Positions 35,656 through 44,333 of a stretch of DNA of 64,000 nt are shown piece after piece. Source of the DNA: Pontibacter virosus. Lineage in GTDB: Bacteria > Bacteroidota > Bacteroidia > Cytophagales > Hymenobacteraceae. Within the stretch, counting starts at the first letter, position 1. Every line of letters begins with the position of its first letter. Location of the stretch: assembly GCF_003096355.1 (NCBI RefSeq), contig NZ_QEKI01000002.1, positions 372,001 to 436,000 on the forward strand, in the 5' to 3' direction. The notes beneath the pieces are model-generated. The model searched no databases. It was not told the DNA's origin and saw nothing but the letters and a program-made list of their open reading frames with translations. The position numbers were made by a program, and so were the translations under genes.

Positions 35656-36684
35656 ATGAAAGAGAAAGAAGAAGAAAACATCATATCCATGTATCCGGAA
35701 GAGCAGAAACAGCTGGACAAGGAATGGTATAAATCCATCCCGGCGCAGGTGTTTCTGAACTACTTTTTCGCGATCAATTACCACCTCGACCACTACGAAG
35801 GGATGGGTCTGCAGCAGTTGGCCTATTTTAAGGATGTGCCTGCTGAGTTATCTGAAGAAGATTTGGAAGCAGTGAAGAAACTGTTGCTGAACAGCTGGAA
35901 TACAGAGTATGCTTTGCGTACCACGGCCGAGCTGGGCGATGAGAGCTATATCCGAAATGCTTTGCACTGGACATTTCCGCAGGCTTACTATACTGTGTTC
36001 GCGAGCTTACAGGCTTTCCTGCATACCCGTCAGATCAAGACCAGCAACGAGTCTTTGGTGATGCGTGAAGCAGGCCGCCTGATCGTGAAGAATGCCTACC
36101 CGCAGGCAATGAGCTTTTATGCGTCGGGGCATTACGATGACTTCCGCATCAACCGCTTGCCCTTGGCGCATTACAAGCCGGGTTTGCAAATTGCAGGCAA
36201 AGAGCTGGAAGCACAGTCACAGATTGGGCAGTTTTTGAAGACCACGCGTCGCATGAAGGCTAAGTCCGTGCGACAGCAGGTACAGTCTAACCCGAATACT
36301 GCCATCCGCAGCAGCCGTACAGGTGAGGTGTTGCAGAAGTTTGGTCCGCAGCACTGGCAGCAGCTGACTTGGCGCGTGGGCTATACCACGCTGTTCGATT
36401 TGCTGGCCAGGTTGCGCATCTCCAGCTCACACCGCGAGATCGAGCGTTTCGTGCAGTCCGACATCGACTTCAGGCTGTTCCACGAATCGCTGCTCCAAAT
36501 TGTGAGCTACCTCAACGGTATACACGAGTGCTATGTGGCGCAGGCCATGAGTTTGCAGCAATACGAGGCATTTGTGCAGGAACTGCCGGCCTATCTGCAA
36601 AACTCCTTTGTGGCGGCCAGATTGCAAGACAAAGTGAAACCGCTTTTGCAGGACGACGAGCAGCAACTCCGCACAGCTGCTTAA
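35656..36684 (+). CDS. Unrecognised 342-aa helical protein
   Basis: This is a soluble, almost wholly helical protein with no signal peptide. It is rich in Gln, Leu and aromatic residues (QVFLNYFFAINYHLDHYEG, HWTFPQAYYTVFASLQAFLH). A basic segment at about residues 195-215 (KTTRRMKAKSVRQQVQ) could bind nucleic acid or phosphate. The pattern of two helices with polar residues on one face loosely recalls HEPN-like proteins, but I cannot point to a catalytic motif. It stands alone between the PLP enzyme and lysS, with its own terminator. Confidence 0.7.
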   Translation: MKEKEEENIISMYPEEQKQLDKEWYKSIPAQVFLNYFFAINYHLDHYEGMGLQQLAYFKDVPAELSEEDLEAVKKLLLNSWNTEYALRTTAELGDESYIRNALHWTFPQAYYTVFASLQAFLHTRQIKTSNESLVMREAGRLIVKNAYPQAMSFYASGHYDDFRINRLPLAHYKPGLQIAGKELEAQSQIGQFLKTTRRMKAKSVRQQVQSNPNTAIRSSRTGEVLQKFGPQHWQQLTWRVGYTTLFDLLARLRISSSHREIERFVQSDIDFRLFHESLLQIVSYLNGIHECYVAQAMSLQQYEAFVQELPAYLQNSFVAARLQDKVKPLLQDDEQQLRTAA

Positions 36685-36712
36685 GTCCGATTTGTTCTAC
36701 TACATATATGGG

Positions 36713-36746
36713 AGCCCCGGTAAGTTTTGCTTGCCGGGGCTTTTAC
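36713..36746 (+). terminator. Intrinsic terminator upstream of lysS
   Basis: AGCCCCGG (36713-36720) pairs with CCGGGGCT (36734-36741), followed by TTTA. The loop begins TAAG, so the word GGTAAG spans the stem end. Confidence 0.78.
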
Positions 36747-36862
36747 TTTATGCCCCGCAGCAATTTAGCGGCTAACAATTAGCAATTTAATGTTTAAAAC
36801 CTCCTGTTTATTTAGCAATTTTGCAGCTTGTATTTAACAGTCACCTTTAGTACTAAAATCGC

Positions 36863-38389
36863 ATGCAACTCAGCGAACAGGAACTGCGCAGACGCCACGA
36901 GCGCGAAGAACTGGAGAAAATGGGCATTAACCCATACCCCTCCGAAACATTTGAAGTGACGGCTACGGCCAAAGAGATAAAGGAGAATTTCAATAAGGAC
37001 AAAAACAACTACCAGGAAGTTACCCTGGCGGGCCGTTTGATGAGCCGCCGTGTGATGGGCAAAGCCTCGTTTGCTGAGCTAATGGACAGCACCGGTCGTA
37101 TCCAAATCTACGTTTCCCGTGACGACATTGCGCCGGGAGAGAACAAGGACATGTACAACACGGTGTTCAAGAAAATGCTCGACATTGGTGACTTTATCGG
37201 CATCAAAGGATACGCTTTCATCACACAGGTAGGCGAGATTTCGGTACACGTTACGGAGTTGAAAGTACTGACCAAGTCGCTTCGTCCGCTGCCAATCGTG
37301 AAGCGTGAGATCGACGAGAACGGCAATGAGATCGTGCACGATGGCTTTACTGACCCGGAGTTGCGTTACCGCCAGCGTTACGTCGACCTGATCGTGAACC
37401 CGCATGTGCGCGAGACTTTCCGTAAGCGTACGCAGCTGGTAAACTCCATGCGCCAGTACCTGACTAACCAAGGCTACCTGGAAGTAGAAACGCCTATCCT
37501 GCAGCCACTGTATGGCGGTGCAGCGGCGCGTCCGTTCAAGACGCACCACAACACGCTGGACATGACGCTATACCTGCGCATTGCCAACGAGCTATACCTG
37601 AAGCGCCTCATCGTGGGTGGTTTCGACGGTGTGTTCGAATTCGCCAAGGACTTCCGCAACGAAGGAATGAGCCGTTTCCACAACCCGGAATTCACGCAGG
37701 TGGAGCTATACGTAGCCTACAAAGATTACAACTGGATGATGGACCTGGTAGAGGAAATGGTGGAGAAAGTAGCCATGGACCTGCACGGTACCACAGAGGT
37801 ACAGGTGGGTGAGAACATCATCAACTTCCAGCGTCCGTGGAAGCGTTTCACCATGTTTGAGGCCATCGAGCACTTCACCAAGATTGATATCTCGGAAATG
37901 GAAGAGCCGGAACTGCGTCAAACAGCCGAATCGCTAGGTATAAAAGTGGATCCGAAACTGGGCAAAGGCAAGATTATCGACGAGATATTCGGTGAGACCT
38001 GCGAGCCATACCTGATCCAGCCTACTTTCATCACGGACTACCCGGTAGAGATGAGCCCGCTGGCCAAGAAGCACCGCGACAAGCCGGGTCTGGTAGAGCG
38101 TTTCGAGGCGATCTGCAACGGCAAGGAGATTTGCAACGCCTTCTCCGAGCTGAACGACCCGATCGACCAGCGCGCCCGTTTTGAGGAGCAGTTGGAACTT
38201 GGCAAGCGCGGCGACACCGAGGCCATGGTGCTGGACGAAGACTTCCTACGTGCTCTCGAGTACGGTATGCCACCAACAGCTGGTCTGGGCATCGGCATCG
38301 ACCGTCTGAGCATGATCATGACGAACTCGCACTCTATTCAGGATGTGCTGTTCTTCCCGCAGATGAAGCCGGAGAAGAGAGAAGAGTAA
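36863..38389 (+). CDS. lysS: Lysyl-tRNA synthetase, class II
   Basis: This 508-aa class II enzyme charges tRNA-Lys. The N-terminal OB-fold anticodon domain (about residues 55-165, [18 protein letters not shown]) is followed by the catalytic domain with motif 1 around 190-215, motif 2 in [20 protein letters not shown], and motif 3 in [21 protein letters not shown] short charged insertion near residues 350-375 ([17 protein letters not shown]) is common in this phylum. A hairpin with a 22-bp perfect stem ends the gene. Confidence 0.96.
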   Translation: MQLSEQELRRRHEREELEKMGINPYPSETFEVTATAKEIKENFNKDKNNYQEVTLAGRLMSRRVMGKASFAELMDSTGRIQIYVSRDDIAPGENKDMYNTVFKKMLDIGDFIGIKGYAFITQVGEISVHVTELKVLTKSLRPLPIVKREIDENGNEIVHDGFTDPELRYRQRYVDLIVNPHVRETFRKRTQLVNSMRQYLTNQGYLEVETPILQPLYGGAAARPFKTHHNTLDMTLYLRIANELYLKRLIVGGFDGVFEFAKDFRNEGMSRFHNPEFTQVELYVAYKDYNWMMDLVEEMVEKVAMDLHGTTEVQVGENIINFQRPWKRFTMFEAIEHFTKIDISEMEEPELRQTAESLGIKVDPKLGKGKIIDEIFGETCEPYLIQPTFITDYPVEMSPLAKKHRDKPGLVERFEAICNGKEICNAFSELNDPIDQRARFEEQLELGKRGDTEAMVLDEDFLRALEYGMPPTAGLGIGIDRLSMIMTNSHSIQDVLFFPQMKPEKREE

Positions 38390-38401
38390 GCGATAATTTG
38401 C

Positions 38402-38450
38402 TATAAACAGAAATGGCCCGCTAAGGTATAGCGGGCCATTTCTGTTTATA
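38402..38450. terminator. Exceptionally long perfect terminator (22-bp stem)
   Basis: The arms 38402-38423 and 38429-38450 are exact complements over 22 bp (core AAATGGCCCGCTA) around the loop AGGTA. The word AGGTATAGC spans loop and right arm. It lies between the convergent lysS and YtxH-type genes and can work in both directions. Confidence 0.92.
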
Positions 38451-38463
38451 ACTAGTTTCCTTT

Positions 38464-38943
38464 CTATAGCTTCTCTTCGCCAGAGATTCTGTTTTTCACT
38501 TTATCGGTGGCATCTTTCAGGCTTTCTTCTTTTCCGACCCAGGAGTCAATCTTAGTCTTACCAGCACCTAACTTCTCGTTGATGCCGCGGCCTACCCAGG
38601 CGGCGGAGTCTGACAGGCGGCGACGGGTAATGCGGCCACTGTCGGGCGCCATAAGTATACCGGCCAGCACACCGACACTGGCGCCGGCGAGCAAGCCCAT
38701 GGCGACCCCCAAGGTGCCGCTGCTCTCCTCGTGCGAGCTATAAGACGAGGCCTTACGACTGCCGCTGCTATATACAGTTCGTTGCTGTGTTTGCTGCTGG
38801 TGCTTTGGCTCACGAACAGAAGAGTACGTTACGTTTTCTCCTGATTCTTTGCCCACATGGCTATAAGTTGAGGAAGACCGTGGCGTGTTGCTGTATGTGC
38901 TTTTGGACTCTCCCAGGCTGCTGTAATCCGATTTCGTTCTCAT
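38464..38943 (-). CDS. YtxH-type protein with long Ser/Tyr-rich N-terminus
   Basis: This 159-aa protein has a glycine-zipper YtxH segment (about residues 77-105, GVAMGLLAGASVGVLAGILM, then APDSGRITRRRLSDSA). YtxH proteins are small stress-linked membrane-associated proteins of unclear function. The first 75 residues are a polar, probably disordered stretch of Ser, Tyr, Thr, Gln and charged residues with repeated SSTYS-like words. The C-terminal part is basic and helical. It is the first of three YtxH-type genes here on the same strand. Confidence 0.82.
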   Translation of the reverse strand: MRTKSDYSSLGESKSTYSNTPRSSSTYSHVGKESGENVTYSSVREPKHQQQTQQRTVYSSGSRKASSYSSHEESSGTLGVAMGLLAGASVGVLAGILMAPDSGRITRRRLSDSAAWVGRGINEKLGAGKTKIDSWVGKEESLKDATDKVKNRISGEEKL

Positions 38944-39055
38944 AGTTTGCTTTGGTTTTAGTGTGAATTCATTCTTGCCAACTTGTTATACTCTCTAAAA
39001 TAATAACGGGAGTAAGTTGCTAAGGTTAGCGCAATTCACTTCATCGACCCCAATA

Positions 39056-39094
39056 GCAAAGGCCTGCCCCGGTAAGGGACAGGCCTTTGCTTTT
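39056..39094. terminator. Terminator between YtxH-type genes
   Basis: GCAAAGGCCTGCCCC pairs with GGGACAGGCCTTTGC (one mismatch) and is followed by TTTT on the plus strand. Confidence 0.7.
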
Positions 39095-39188
39095 CACAAA
39101 GCTTGTTCCGATTTAGCAGGCACGTATGCACCGGACAAGCTGAGTTTTGTATTATACCTGCTGAACGGGCTAGGCCCTGTGCAGTATA

Positions 39189-39506
39189 CTAAACGTTCGT
39201 CACGTTAGAGCCACCGGCAGATGAACCAGTAGAGCCAGTCGATGAAGAGGATGCATTGCCACCCGTGTTGCCACCATTTTTGTTAGCTCCACCCATTTTG
39301 TTCATGGCTTCGCTGCTCATGTTCTTGATTTCATCAAGACCGGTCTGCAGGTTTTTCTCCAGGTCTTTGCTCAGTTTATTAGCCCACTTCTTGATGCCAG
39401 TTCTAGTCTGCTCACCTGTGTCTGGAGCCATCAGTAAACCTGCAATTACGCCAGCGCTGGCGCCTGCCAACAGGGCAAGCATTACTTTTCCGCTATTATC
39501 TTTCAT
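39189..39506 (-). CDS. YtxH-type protein with Ser/Gly/Asn-rich tail
   Basis: This 105-aa protein opens with the YtxH glycine zipper (KVMLALLAGASAGVIAGLLM, then APDTGEQTRTGIKKW). Amphipathic helices with many Lys and Leu follow (residues about 37-70). The tail is low-complexity Asn, Gly, Ser and Thr (NGGNTGGNASSSSTGSTG). It shares the zipper wording with its two neighbours, so the three probably arose by duplication. Function unknown; envelope or stress role inferred from the family. Confidence 0.82.
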   Translation of the reverse strand: MKDNSGKVMLALLAGASAGVIAGLLMAPDTGEQTRTGIKKWANKLSKDLEKNLQTGLDEIKNMSSEAMNKMGGANKNGGNTGGNASSSSTGSTGSSAGGSNVTNV

Positions 39507-39635
39507 AGTTCTGTTTATTATAAATTGTTGGATTTGGTTTCTTTAATTTCAACTGTTGACCTAATAACGAGGAAGCCATGTATTAAGTTATAACTATACT
39601 ACAGTTTTATACTATACTGCATCTAAATAACGAAA

Positions 39636-39667
39636 AAAAGCTCAGCAAAACACTTTGCTGAGCTTTT
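39636..39667. terminator. Terminator of the third YtxH-type gene
   Basis: AAAAGCTCAGCAAA (39636-39649) and TTTGCTGAGCTTTT (39654-39667) pair perfectly around four bases. The A-run becomes U on the minus-strand transcript. Confidence 0.88.
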
Positions 39668-39686
39668 AAATATGATCAGTATGCTT

Positions 39687-40076
39687 CTATAAGTCTCTGA
39701 TCACCTTCATGATCTCATTCTTAGTCTTACCTAATTTCTGCTGCAAACGGCCCCAGAGTTCGTCTTCCTGTCCTTCTACATAAGTCAAGTCATCTTCTGT
39801 CAGTTCTGCGTAGTTCTTCTTCAGCTGGCCTTTTACGTCGTCCCAGGAGCCGCGCATTACCAGGCTGCTGCCATCATCAGTTACCTTGTTGCTCTCGAGC
39901 TTGTCCATCAGGTTTTTTACGGTACGCTCCAGTTCATCTCCTGCTTTGCTCAGCGTTCTCTTTAAGCTGTCGCGCGTATCCGGACCATTATTGGGGGCCA
40001 GCAGTATACCTGCGGCTACGCCTACTCCAATACCGGCCAGCGTGGCCAGCAAAATCTTTCCTTTTTCGTCGTTCAT
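39687..40076 (-). CDS. YtxH-CsbD fusion stress protein
   Basis: This 129-aa protein has two parts. Residues 1-35 are the YtxH glycine zipper (KILLATLAGIGVGVAAGILL, then APNNGPDTRDSLKR). Residues about 75-125 are a CsbD-type domain: GSWDDVKGQLKKNYAELTED, then DLTYVEGQEDELWGRLQQKL and GKTKNEI. CsbD proteins are abundant small stress proteins under general stress control in other bacteria. The fusion would tether a CsbD module to the membrane. An ATG at 40088 adds four residues. Confidence 0.82.
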   Translation of the reverse strand: MNDEKGKILLATLAGIGVGVAAGILLAPNNGPDTRDSLKRTLSKAGDELERTVKNLMDKLESNKVTDDGSSLVMRGSWDDVKGQLKKNYAELTEDDLTYVEGQEDELWGRLQQKLGKTKNEIMKVIRDL

Positions 40077-40298
40077 GTTGTTTATCATTTCTGGTGCTGT
40101 TTACTTGATAAGGCGTGGTTTCTTAAAATAGAAAGTATAGTCCTTATACTTGTATTCCATTAATTTTACGTTCCCTTACATACGGGGCGCTGCATACTTA
40201 GTTTGCAACATACTATTTTTGCGTGCAGGTTCTTCTAAGCCGTAGCTTACCTCTCTTTCTACCAACAAGTGCGTATAAACGATAACAAATAAAACACC

Positions 40299-40529
40299 AT
40301 GAAAAAAACAGCTTTCGCAACGGCCTTCCTGGCTATGAGCGCCTTCTACTCCTGCAAAAACAGCGAAATTCTCTGCATCGATCAGGCCAAGATCAACCCC
40401 GATCAGATGTGCACTATGCAGTATGACCCCGTGTGCGGCTGCGACGGAAAAACCTACGGCAATGCCTGCGAGGCTGACCGGTCAGGCGTAACTTCCTATT
40501 CCAAGGGCGAGTGCTCCACCAAATCTTAA
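40299..40529 (+). CDS. Kazal-type protease inhibitor lipoprotein
   Basis: This 76-aa protein has a lipoprotein signal ([16 protein letters not shown]) and a mature domain with six cysteines after the lipid Cys, in the Kazal order, including [20 protein letters not shown]. Kazal domains insert a loop into serine proteases and block them. The two residues around the usual P1 site precede YDPVCG (CTMQYDP). It could guard the cell surface against secreted proteases. The cupin gene starts 17 bases downstream and may be co-transcribed. Confidence 0.88.
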   Translation: MKKTAFATAFLAMSAFYSCKNSEILCIDQAKINPDQMCTMQYDPVCGCDGKTYGNACEADRSGVTSYSKGECSTKS

Positions 40530-40546
40530 GCTATACCTGCCAGCCT

Positions 40547-40918
40547 ATGACTGAGAAGAAATATTTTAAGCAGACCAAGCCATTCCGGGTACCTACCACA
40601 GACGGGAAACTGATAGAAGAGCACTTCGGCAAAGCCTCCACCCATACCGACTCCTTCAGCGTGGCGCATATGGTAGCCCCACCGCAGTGGAGCGAGCCGC
40701 ACCAGACACCGGAGTTCGACGAGATCACGATCGTGCTGCGCGGCCGCAAGCTGATCGAGATCGACGGGGAGGAGGTAGTGGTAGAAGCCGGCGAGTCTAT
40801 CCTGATCAAAGCCGGGTCACGCATCCGCTACTCCAACCCCTACGACGAGGAGACCGAGTACTGGTCCGTTTGCTTACCAGCGTTCGACTTCACCAAAGTG
40901 CATCGGGAGGAAGGTTGA
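40547..40918 (+). CDS. Small cupin-domain protein
   Basis: This 123-aa single cupin barrel has conserved motif 1 starting WSEPHQTPEFDEITIVLRG (His and Glu ligands) and motif 2 with EAGESILIKAGSRIRYSNP. One usual metal His is replaced in motif 2, so metal binding is uncertain. Cupins of this size are isomerases, sugar-binding or regulatory proteins; no specific role can be assigned. The ATG at 40547 is preferred, since the earlier frame start at 40511 lies inside the Kazal gene. Confidence 0.82.
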   Translation: MTEKKYFKQTKPFRVPTTDGKLIEEHFGKASTHTDSFSVAHMVAPPQWSEPHQTPEFDEITIVLRGRKLIEIDGEEVVVEAGESILIKAGSRIRYSNPYDEETEYWSVCLPAFDFTKVHREEG

Positions 40919-40936
40919 GTCTAATTCATTCTGAAT

Positions 40937-41021
40937 TTTATGGTCATTCTGAAAGGATCTTTTAAGTAAATAGCAAACGCTTAACTCGCTTCTACCAAGT
41001 TTCTTTACAGAATGAAATAAA
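40937..41021. repeat. 85-base palindromic intergenic element (MITE/REP-like)
   Basis: The ends read TTTATGGTCATTCTGAAAG and CTTTACAGAATGAAATAAA, near-perfect terminal inverted repeats (about 16 of 19 match) around a 47-base interior with no reading frame. It resembles the short dispersed 'TCATTCTGAAAGGATCTT' elements common between genes in this family. Copies elsewhere in the genome cannot be seen from this window. Confidence 0.55.
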
Positions 41022-41162
41022 TTTTGAGATCACGCTTTAAAACGTAGCTAATCAAGTAGATAGGGGAGCTCAGGTGTCTCCAGTGGTCCCTTTGTGCTTG
41101 TTTTAGGAGGTATACATTCTCCTATACCTGTCTTCAAATTCCTCTTAAGCTGATAACATCAA

Positions 41163-41197
41163 AAAAGCCCTTGGCACATCTTGCACCAAGGGCTTTT
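41163..41197 (-). terminator. Terminator of fabI
   Basis: AAAAGCCCTTGG and CCAAGGGCTTTT pair perfectly around an 11-base loop. The A-run becomes U on the minus-strand transcript. The rest of 41022-41160 shows only a GGTATA/TATACC pair near 41110 and 41123. Confidence 0.88.
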
Positions 41198-41261
41198 CCT
41201 ATTTCAGAGAATGCGAAATTCATTTACAAATCTTCACATCTCCATATTTTCAAATCTAATA

Positions 41262-42080
41262 TTAAGACTGCTTATTGAGCATCTCTACTACATCCTCAGA
41301 AATACCCATGTAAGAGAAGCCGCCGTCGTGCATCAGGTTCTGCATGGTGACCATACGGGTCAGGTCTGAGAACAGGGTGATGCAGTAATCAGCGCAAGAC
41401 TCAGCAGAGGCGTTACCCAGTGGCGACATCTTGTCGGCATAGTCATAGAACGCGTCGAAACCACCCACGCCGGTACCGGCTGTAGTTTTAGTTGGCGACT
41501 GCGATACCGTGTTTACGCGCACTTTCTTCAGGTTACCGAAACGGTGACCGTAGTTGCGGGCAATCGACTCAAGCAATGCCTTGGCATGCGACATGTCCGT
41601 GTAGTCTGGGAACACACGCTGGGCTGCTATATAAGAAAGGGCCACAACCGAACCCCACTCGTTCATGGCGTCCTGCTTCTCAGCTACGTGCATCACTTTG
41701 TGGAAAGACAGCGCCGAGATATCCAGCGTCTTCTGGAACCACTCGTAGTTCAGATCGCCGTACGATTTGCCTTTGCGGATGTTCGGGCTCATGCCAATGG
41801 AGTGCAGTACGAAGTCGAGCTTACCGCCTAAAATCTCCTGTGCTTTGTCGAACAGGTTTTCCAGATCCTCTACAGAAGTGGCATCAGCAGGTATAATCTG
41901 TGCGTTGCAGGCCTCAGCCAGTTTATTGATCTCACCCATACGCATCGCGATCGGGGCGTTGGTCAGCACAAACTCAGCGCCCTCTTCTTTGGCACGCATG
42001 GCCACTTTCCAGGCAATAGACTTTTCGTCAAGCGCTCCGAAAATGATTCCTTTCTTTCCTTTAAGCAGATTATAAGACAT
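41262..42080 (-). CDS. fabI: Enoyl-[acyl-carrier-protein] reductase (NADH), FabI type
   Basis: This 272-aa short-chain reductase performs the last reduction of each fatty-acid elongation round. The N-terminal nucleotide site has the FabI form GIIFGALDEKSIAW instead of the classic SDR glycine motif. Catalytic Tyr150, Tyr160 and Lys167 (Y-x6-K) sit in SYIAAQRVFPDYTDMSHAK. The C-terminal loop carries MTMQNLMHDGGFSYMG, close to the usual DGG end. FabI is the target of triclosan. The gene ends in a strong terminator; it lies 201 bases after recN on the same strand. Confidence 0.95.
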   Translation of the reverse strand: MSYNLLKGKKGIIFGALDEKSIAWKVAMRAKEEGAEFVLTNAPIAMRMGEINKLAEACNAQIIPADATSVEDLENLFDKAQEILGGKLDFVLHSIGMSPNIRKGKSYGDLNYEWFQKTLDISALSFHKVMHVAEKQDAMNEWGSVVALSYIAAQRVFPDYTDMSHAKALLESIARNYGHRFGNLKKVRVNTVSQSPTKTTAGTGVGGFDAFYDYADKMSPLGNASAESCADYCITLFSDLTRMVTMQNLMHDGGFSYMGISEDVVEMLNKQS

Positions 42081-42281
42081 GTATTTGTCAGGTTAATGTT
42101 TTAAAATTTCATGATTCCCGCCAGACAGGTATAGCCAACGCAAATCAGGCAGCAATATAGTAATTACTAGGTATAACTCAAGTTCAAAGCAGTCAACATT
42201 CACATAAGCTGGCTTCTCTGTTTTCTCCCTCTCCTATCCTAGGAACAGAATTCTAAGCAAAGGAATGTTCCTTTAGAGGAT

Positions 42282-43961
42282 TTACAGCGACAGCAGTTCT
42301 TTGGCGCTCTTATAAGCGCTTGCACTTGGGTTGGCGCCTGCGATCATGTGGGCAATTTCATCTACCCGCTCCTTCTCACTCAGTTTTTTGATGCGGCTGA
42401 TCGTGCGGTCTTCGGTGTCGTGCTTGTACACAAAATAGTGTGAGTTACCCTGCGCAGCTATCTGCGGCAAATGCGATATGGCAATGATCTGGTGCTTCTG
42501 TGCCATCTGCTGCATCATCCTGCCTACTTTCACGGCTACCTCACCCGATATACCTGTGTCGATCTCGTCGAATACGATGGTTGGCAAAGCTGTCTTATCG
42601 GCCAGCATATACTTGATGCTTAGCATCAGTCGGGAGAATTCACCACCGGAGGCTGCCTTGACCAACGATTGCGGCTGCGCTCCTTTGTTGGCGCTGAACA
42701 GGATGCTGATTTCGTCGGTACCAGTAGCAGTAGGTGCGGCGGCTTTGTGCTGAATAACAATGCGGGCGTTCGGCATCCCGAGTTCGGCCAGCAAGGTATA
42801 GAGTTCTTTCTCGAACTGGCCAAACGAAACTTTGCGACGCTCCGAAAGCACGGCGGCCTTCTCCAGCATTTCCTTTTCTGCTTCTTTCATCGCTCTTTCA
42901 GTGCTCGATAGGGCATTGTCCAGGTTGAGTACGCTGCCTACTTTGGCTTCTAGTTCGCGCTGTATCTCGAGGAGTTCCGCAATGGTTTGTACCTGGTGCT
43001 TGCGCTGCAAGGTATAGATGGTGTTCAGGCGCTCCTGCACCTCCGTGGTGCGGGCCGGGTCTGCTTCGGTGCGGCGCTCAGCGTCTTCCAGTTCGCCGGC
43101 CACGTCGTTTAGCTCGATCATGCAGCTCTCGGTGCGTGTGCGGAGCTCTTCATACTTCGGTGAAAAAGCAGCCAACTGGTTGATCAGCTGCACGGTATCT
43201 TTCAGCGCTGAAGTGATATTGAACTCGGATTCCGTCAGGTACTGCACCGCCTGGGTCAGCTTCAGTTTGATATCCTCCGCGTTCTCCAGTTCCTTCAACT
43301 CTGTCTCGAGCTGCTCCTGTTCGTCTTGCTGCAGGTTGATCTCTTCGAGTTCGTTGAGCAGGAAGGTGTTGTAATCCAGCTCCTTTTGTGCCTGTGCCAG
43401 CTGGTCGGTCAGTTTTTTGTAGTCGCCTTCCAGCTTCTTATACCTGCGGTACGTCTCGTTATAGTCTTTCAGGTATGAGAGATTGCCCGCGTAGATGTCC
43501 AGTGAGGTGTTACCGGCATAAATATCGAGGATGTTTAACTGAAAGCTGGTATCACCCAGCTGCAGCGTGTCGTGCTGCGAGTGGATGTCCATCAGGTTCT
43601 CCCCTATTTTGCGCAGCACGTCAAGCGTTACGGGCGTGTCATTCACAAAGGCGCGCGACTTTCCGCTGGGGCTGATCTCGCGACGCAGAATGCACTGGTC
43701 ATCAAAGTCCAGGTCTTCGGCTACAAACACCTCTTTGAGGTTGTACTGCGAAATATCAAACACCCCTTCGATCACGCACTTCTGCTCCTGGTTAAAAAGC
43801 AGCTTGGAATCGGCGCGATTGCCGAGCAGCAAACCGATAGCGCCCAGCATAATGGACTTACCGGCACCGGTTTCGCCGGTTATAATATTGAGCACCGGCG
43901 ATGGATTCATTTCCAGCTGCTCTATCAGTGCGTAGTTTTTTATTTTAAGATCAATCAGCAT
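42282..43961 (-). CDS. recN: DNA repair protein RecN
   Basis: This 559-aa SMC-like ATPase acts early in double-strand break repair. The Walker A motif lies at about residues 29-36 (GETGAGKS). A long coiled-coil region (about 155-370) follows, rich in Glu, Leu and Lys (KKLTDQLAQAQKELDYN, LETELKELENAEDIK). The ABC signature is in KAASGGEFSRLMLSIKYM, and Walker B in PTIVFDEIDTGISG. It is the last-but-one gene of a long minus-strand run beginning at bamD. Confidence 0.95.
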   Translation of the reverse strand: MLIDLKIKNYALIEQLEMNPSPVLNIITGETGAGKSIMLGAIGLLLGNRADSKLLFNQEQKCVIEGVFDISQYNLKEVFVAEDLDFDDQCILRREISPSGKSRAFVNDTPVTLDVLRKIGENLMDIHSQHDTLQLGDTSFQLNILDIYAGNTSLDIYAGNLSYLKDYNETYRRYKKLEGDYKKLTDQLAQAQKELDYNTFLLNELEEINLQQDEQEQLETELKELENAEDIKLKLTQAVQYLTESEFNITSALKDTVQLINQLAAFSPKYEELRTRTESCMIELNDVAGELEDAERRTEADPARTTEVQERLNTIYTLQRKHQVQTIAELLEIQRELEAKVGSVLNLDNALSSTERAMKEAEKEMLEKAAVLSERRKVSFGQFEKELYTLLAELGMPNARIVIQHKAAAPTATGTDEISILFSANKGAQPQSLVKAASGGEFSRLMLSIKYMLADKTALPTIVFDEIDTGISGEVAVKVGRMMQQMAQKHQIIAISHLPQIAAQGNSHYFVYKHDTEDRTISRIKKLSEKERVDEIAHMIAGANPSASAYKSAKELLSL

Positions 43962-44035
43962 ATATCCGATGCAAGACGTTCGTCACAAGGTATAAGACTT
44001 AACGCCCGGACTTAGTTCGATAATTCAGGTGTATT

Positions 44036-44266
44036 TTAATAAGGTGCTTCTATGTCGTAAATCACTTCTTCTACCTCCGCCACAGGTATGGTGTGCTTGC
44101 TGCGCCGGCCGTCCAGCAACTCCAGTTCTTCTGCTGAAACATGTTGCAGCACGCCCTGCACAACCAACCGGGTGCTCAACACCACTTGCACTGTCTGCTG
44201 TTGCAGCAGTTCGGGCAGGTGGTCAGCCAATTTGCTCCGATAGATCCTGATCTGGCGTTTGCCCAT
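44036..44266 (-). CDS. Small beta-rich protein, possible LSm/SH3-like fold
   Basis: This 76-aa protein sits between DUF4835 and recN, 67 and 74 bases away, on the same strand. After an N-terminal basic helix (KRQIRIYRSKLADHL), the rest alternates short strands: QTVQVVLSTRLVVQGVLQHV, then LELLDGRRSKHTIPVAEVEE. The order strand-turn-strand with 'ELELLDG...HTIPVAEV' resembles an Sm/Hfq-type barrel, but the similarity is only at pattern level. Codon use and spacing support a real gene. Function unknown. Confidence 0.6.
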   Translation of the reverse strand: MGKRQIRIYRSKLADHLPELLQQQTVQVVLSTRLVVQGVLQHVSAEELELLDGRRSKHTIPVAEVEEVIYDIEAPY

Positions 44267-44333
44267 AGGTATAGCGCGCAGGTATAGCTACGCCCCGTGA
44301 AGATACGCGCTTTCTGTGAAATTTGGAAAAGGC

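Noticed and set aside
40919..41160. Small RNA or riboswitch upstream of fabI terminator
   Set aside because: The region is downstream, not upstream, of fabI and is explained in part by the MITE-like element; no known riboswitch core was found.
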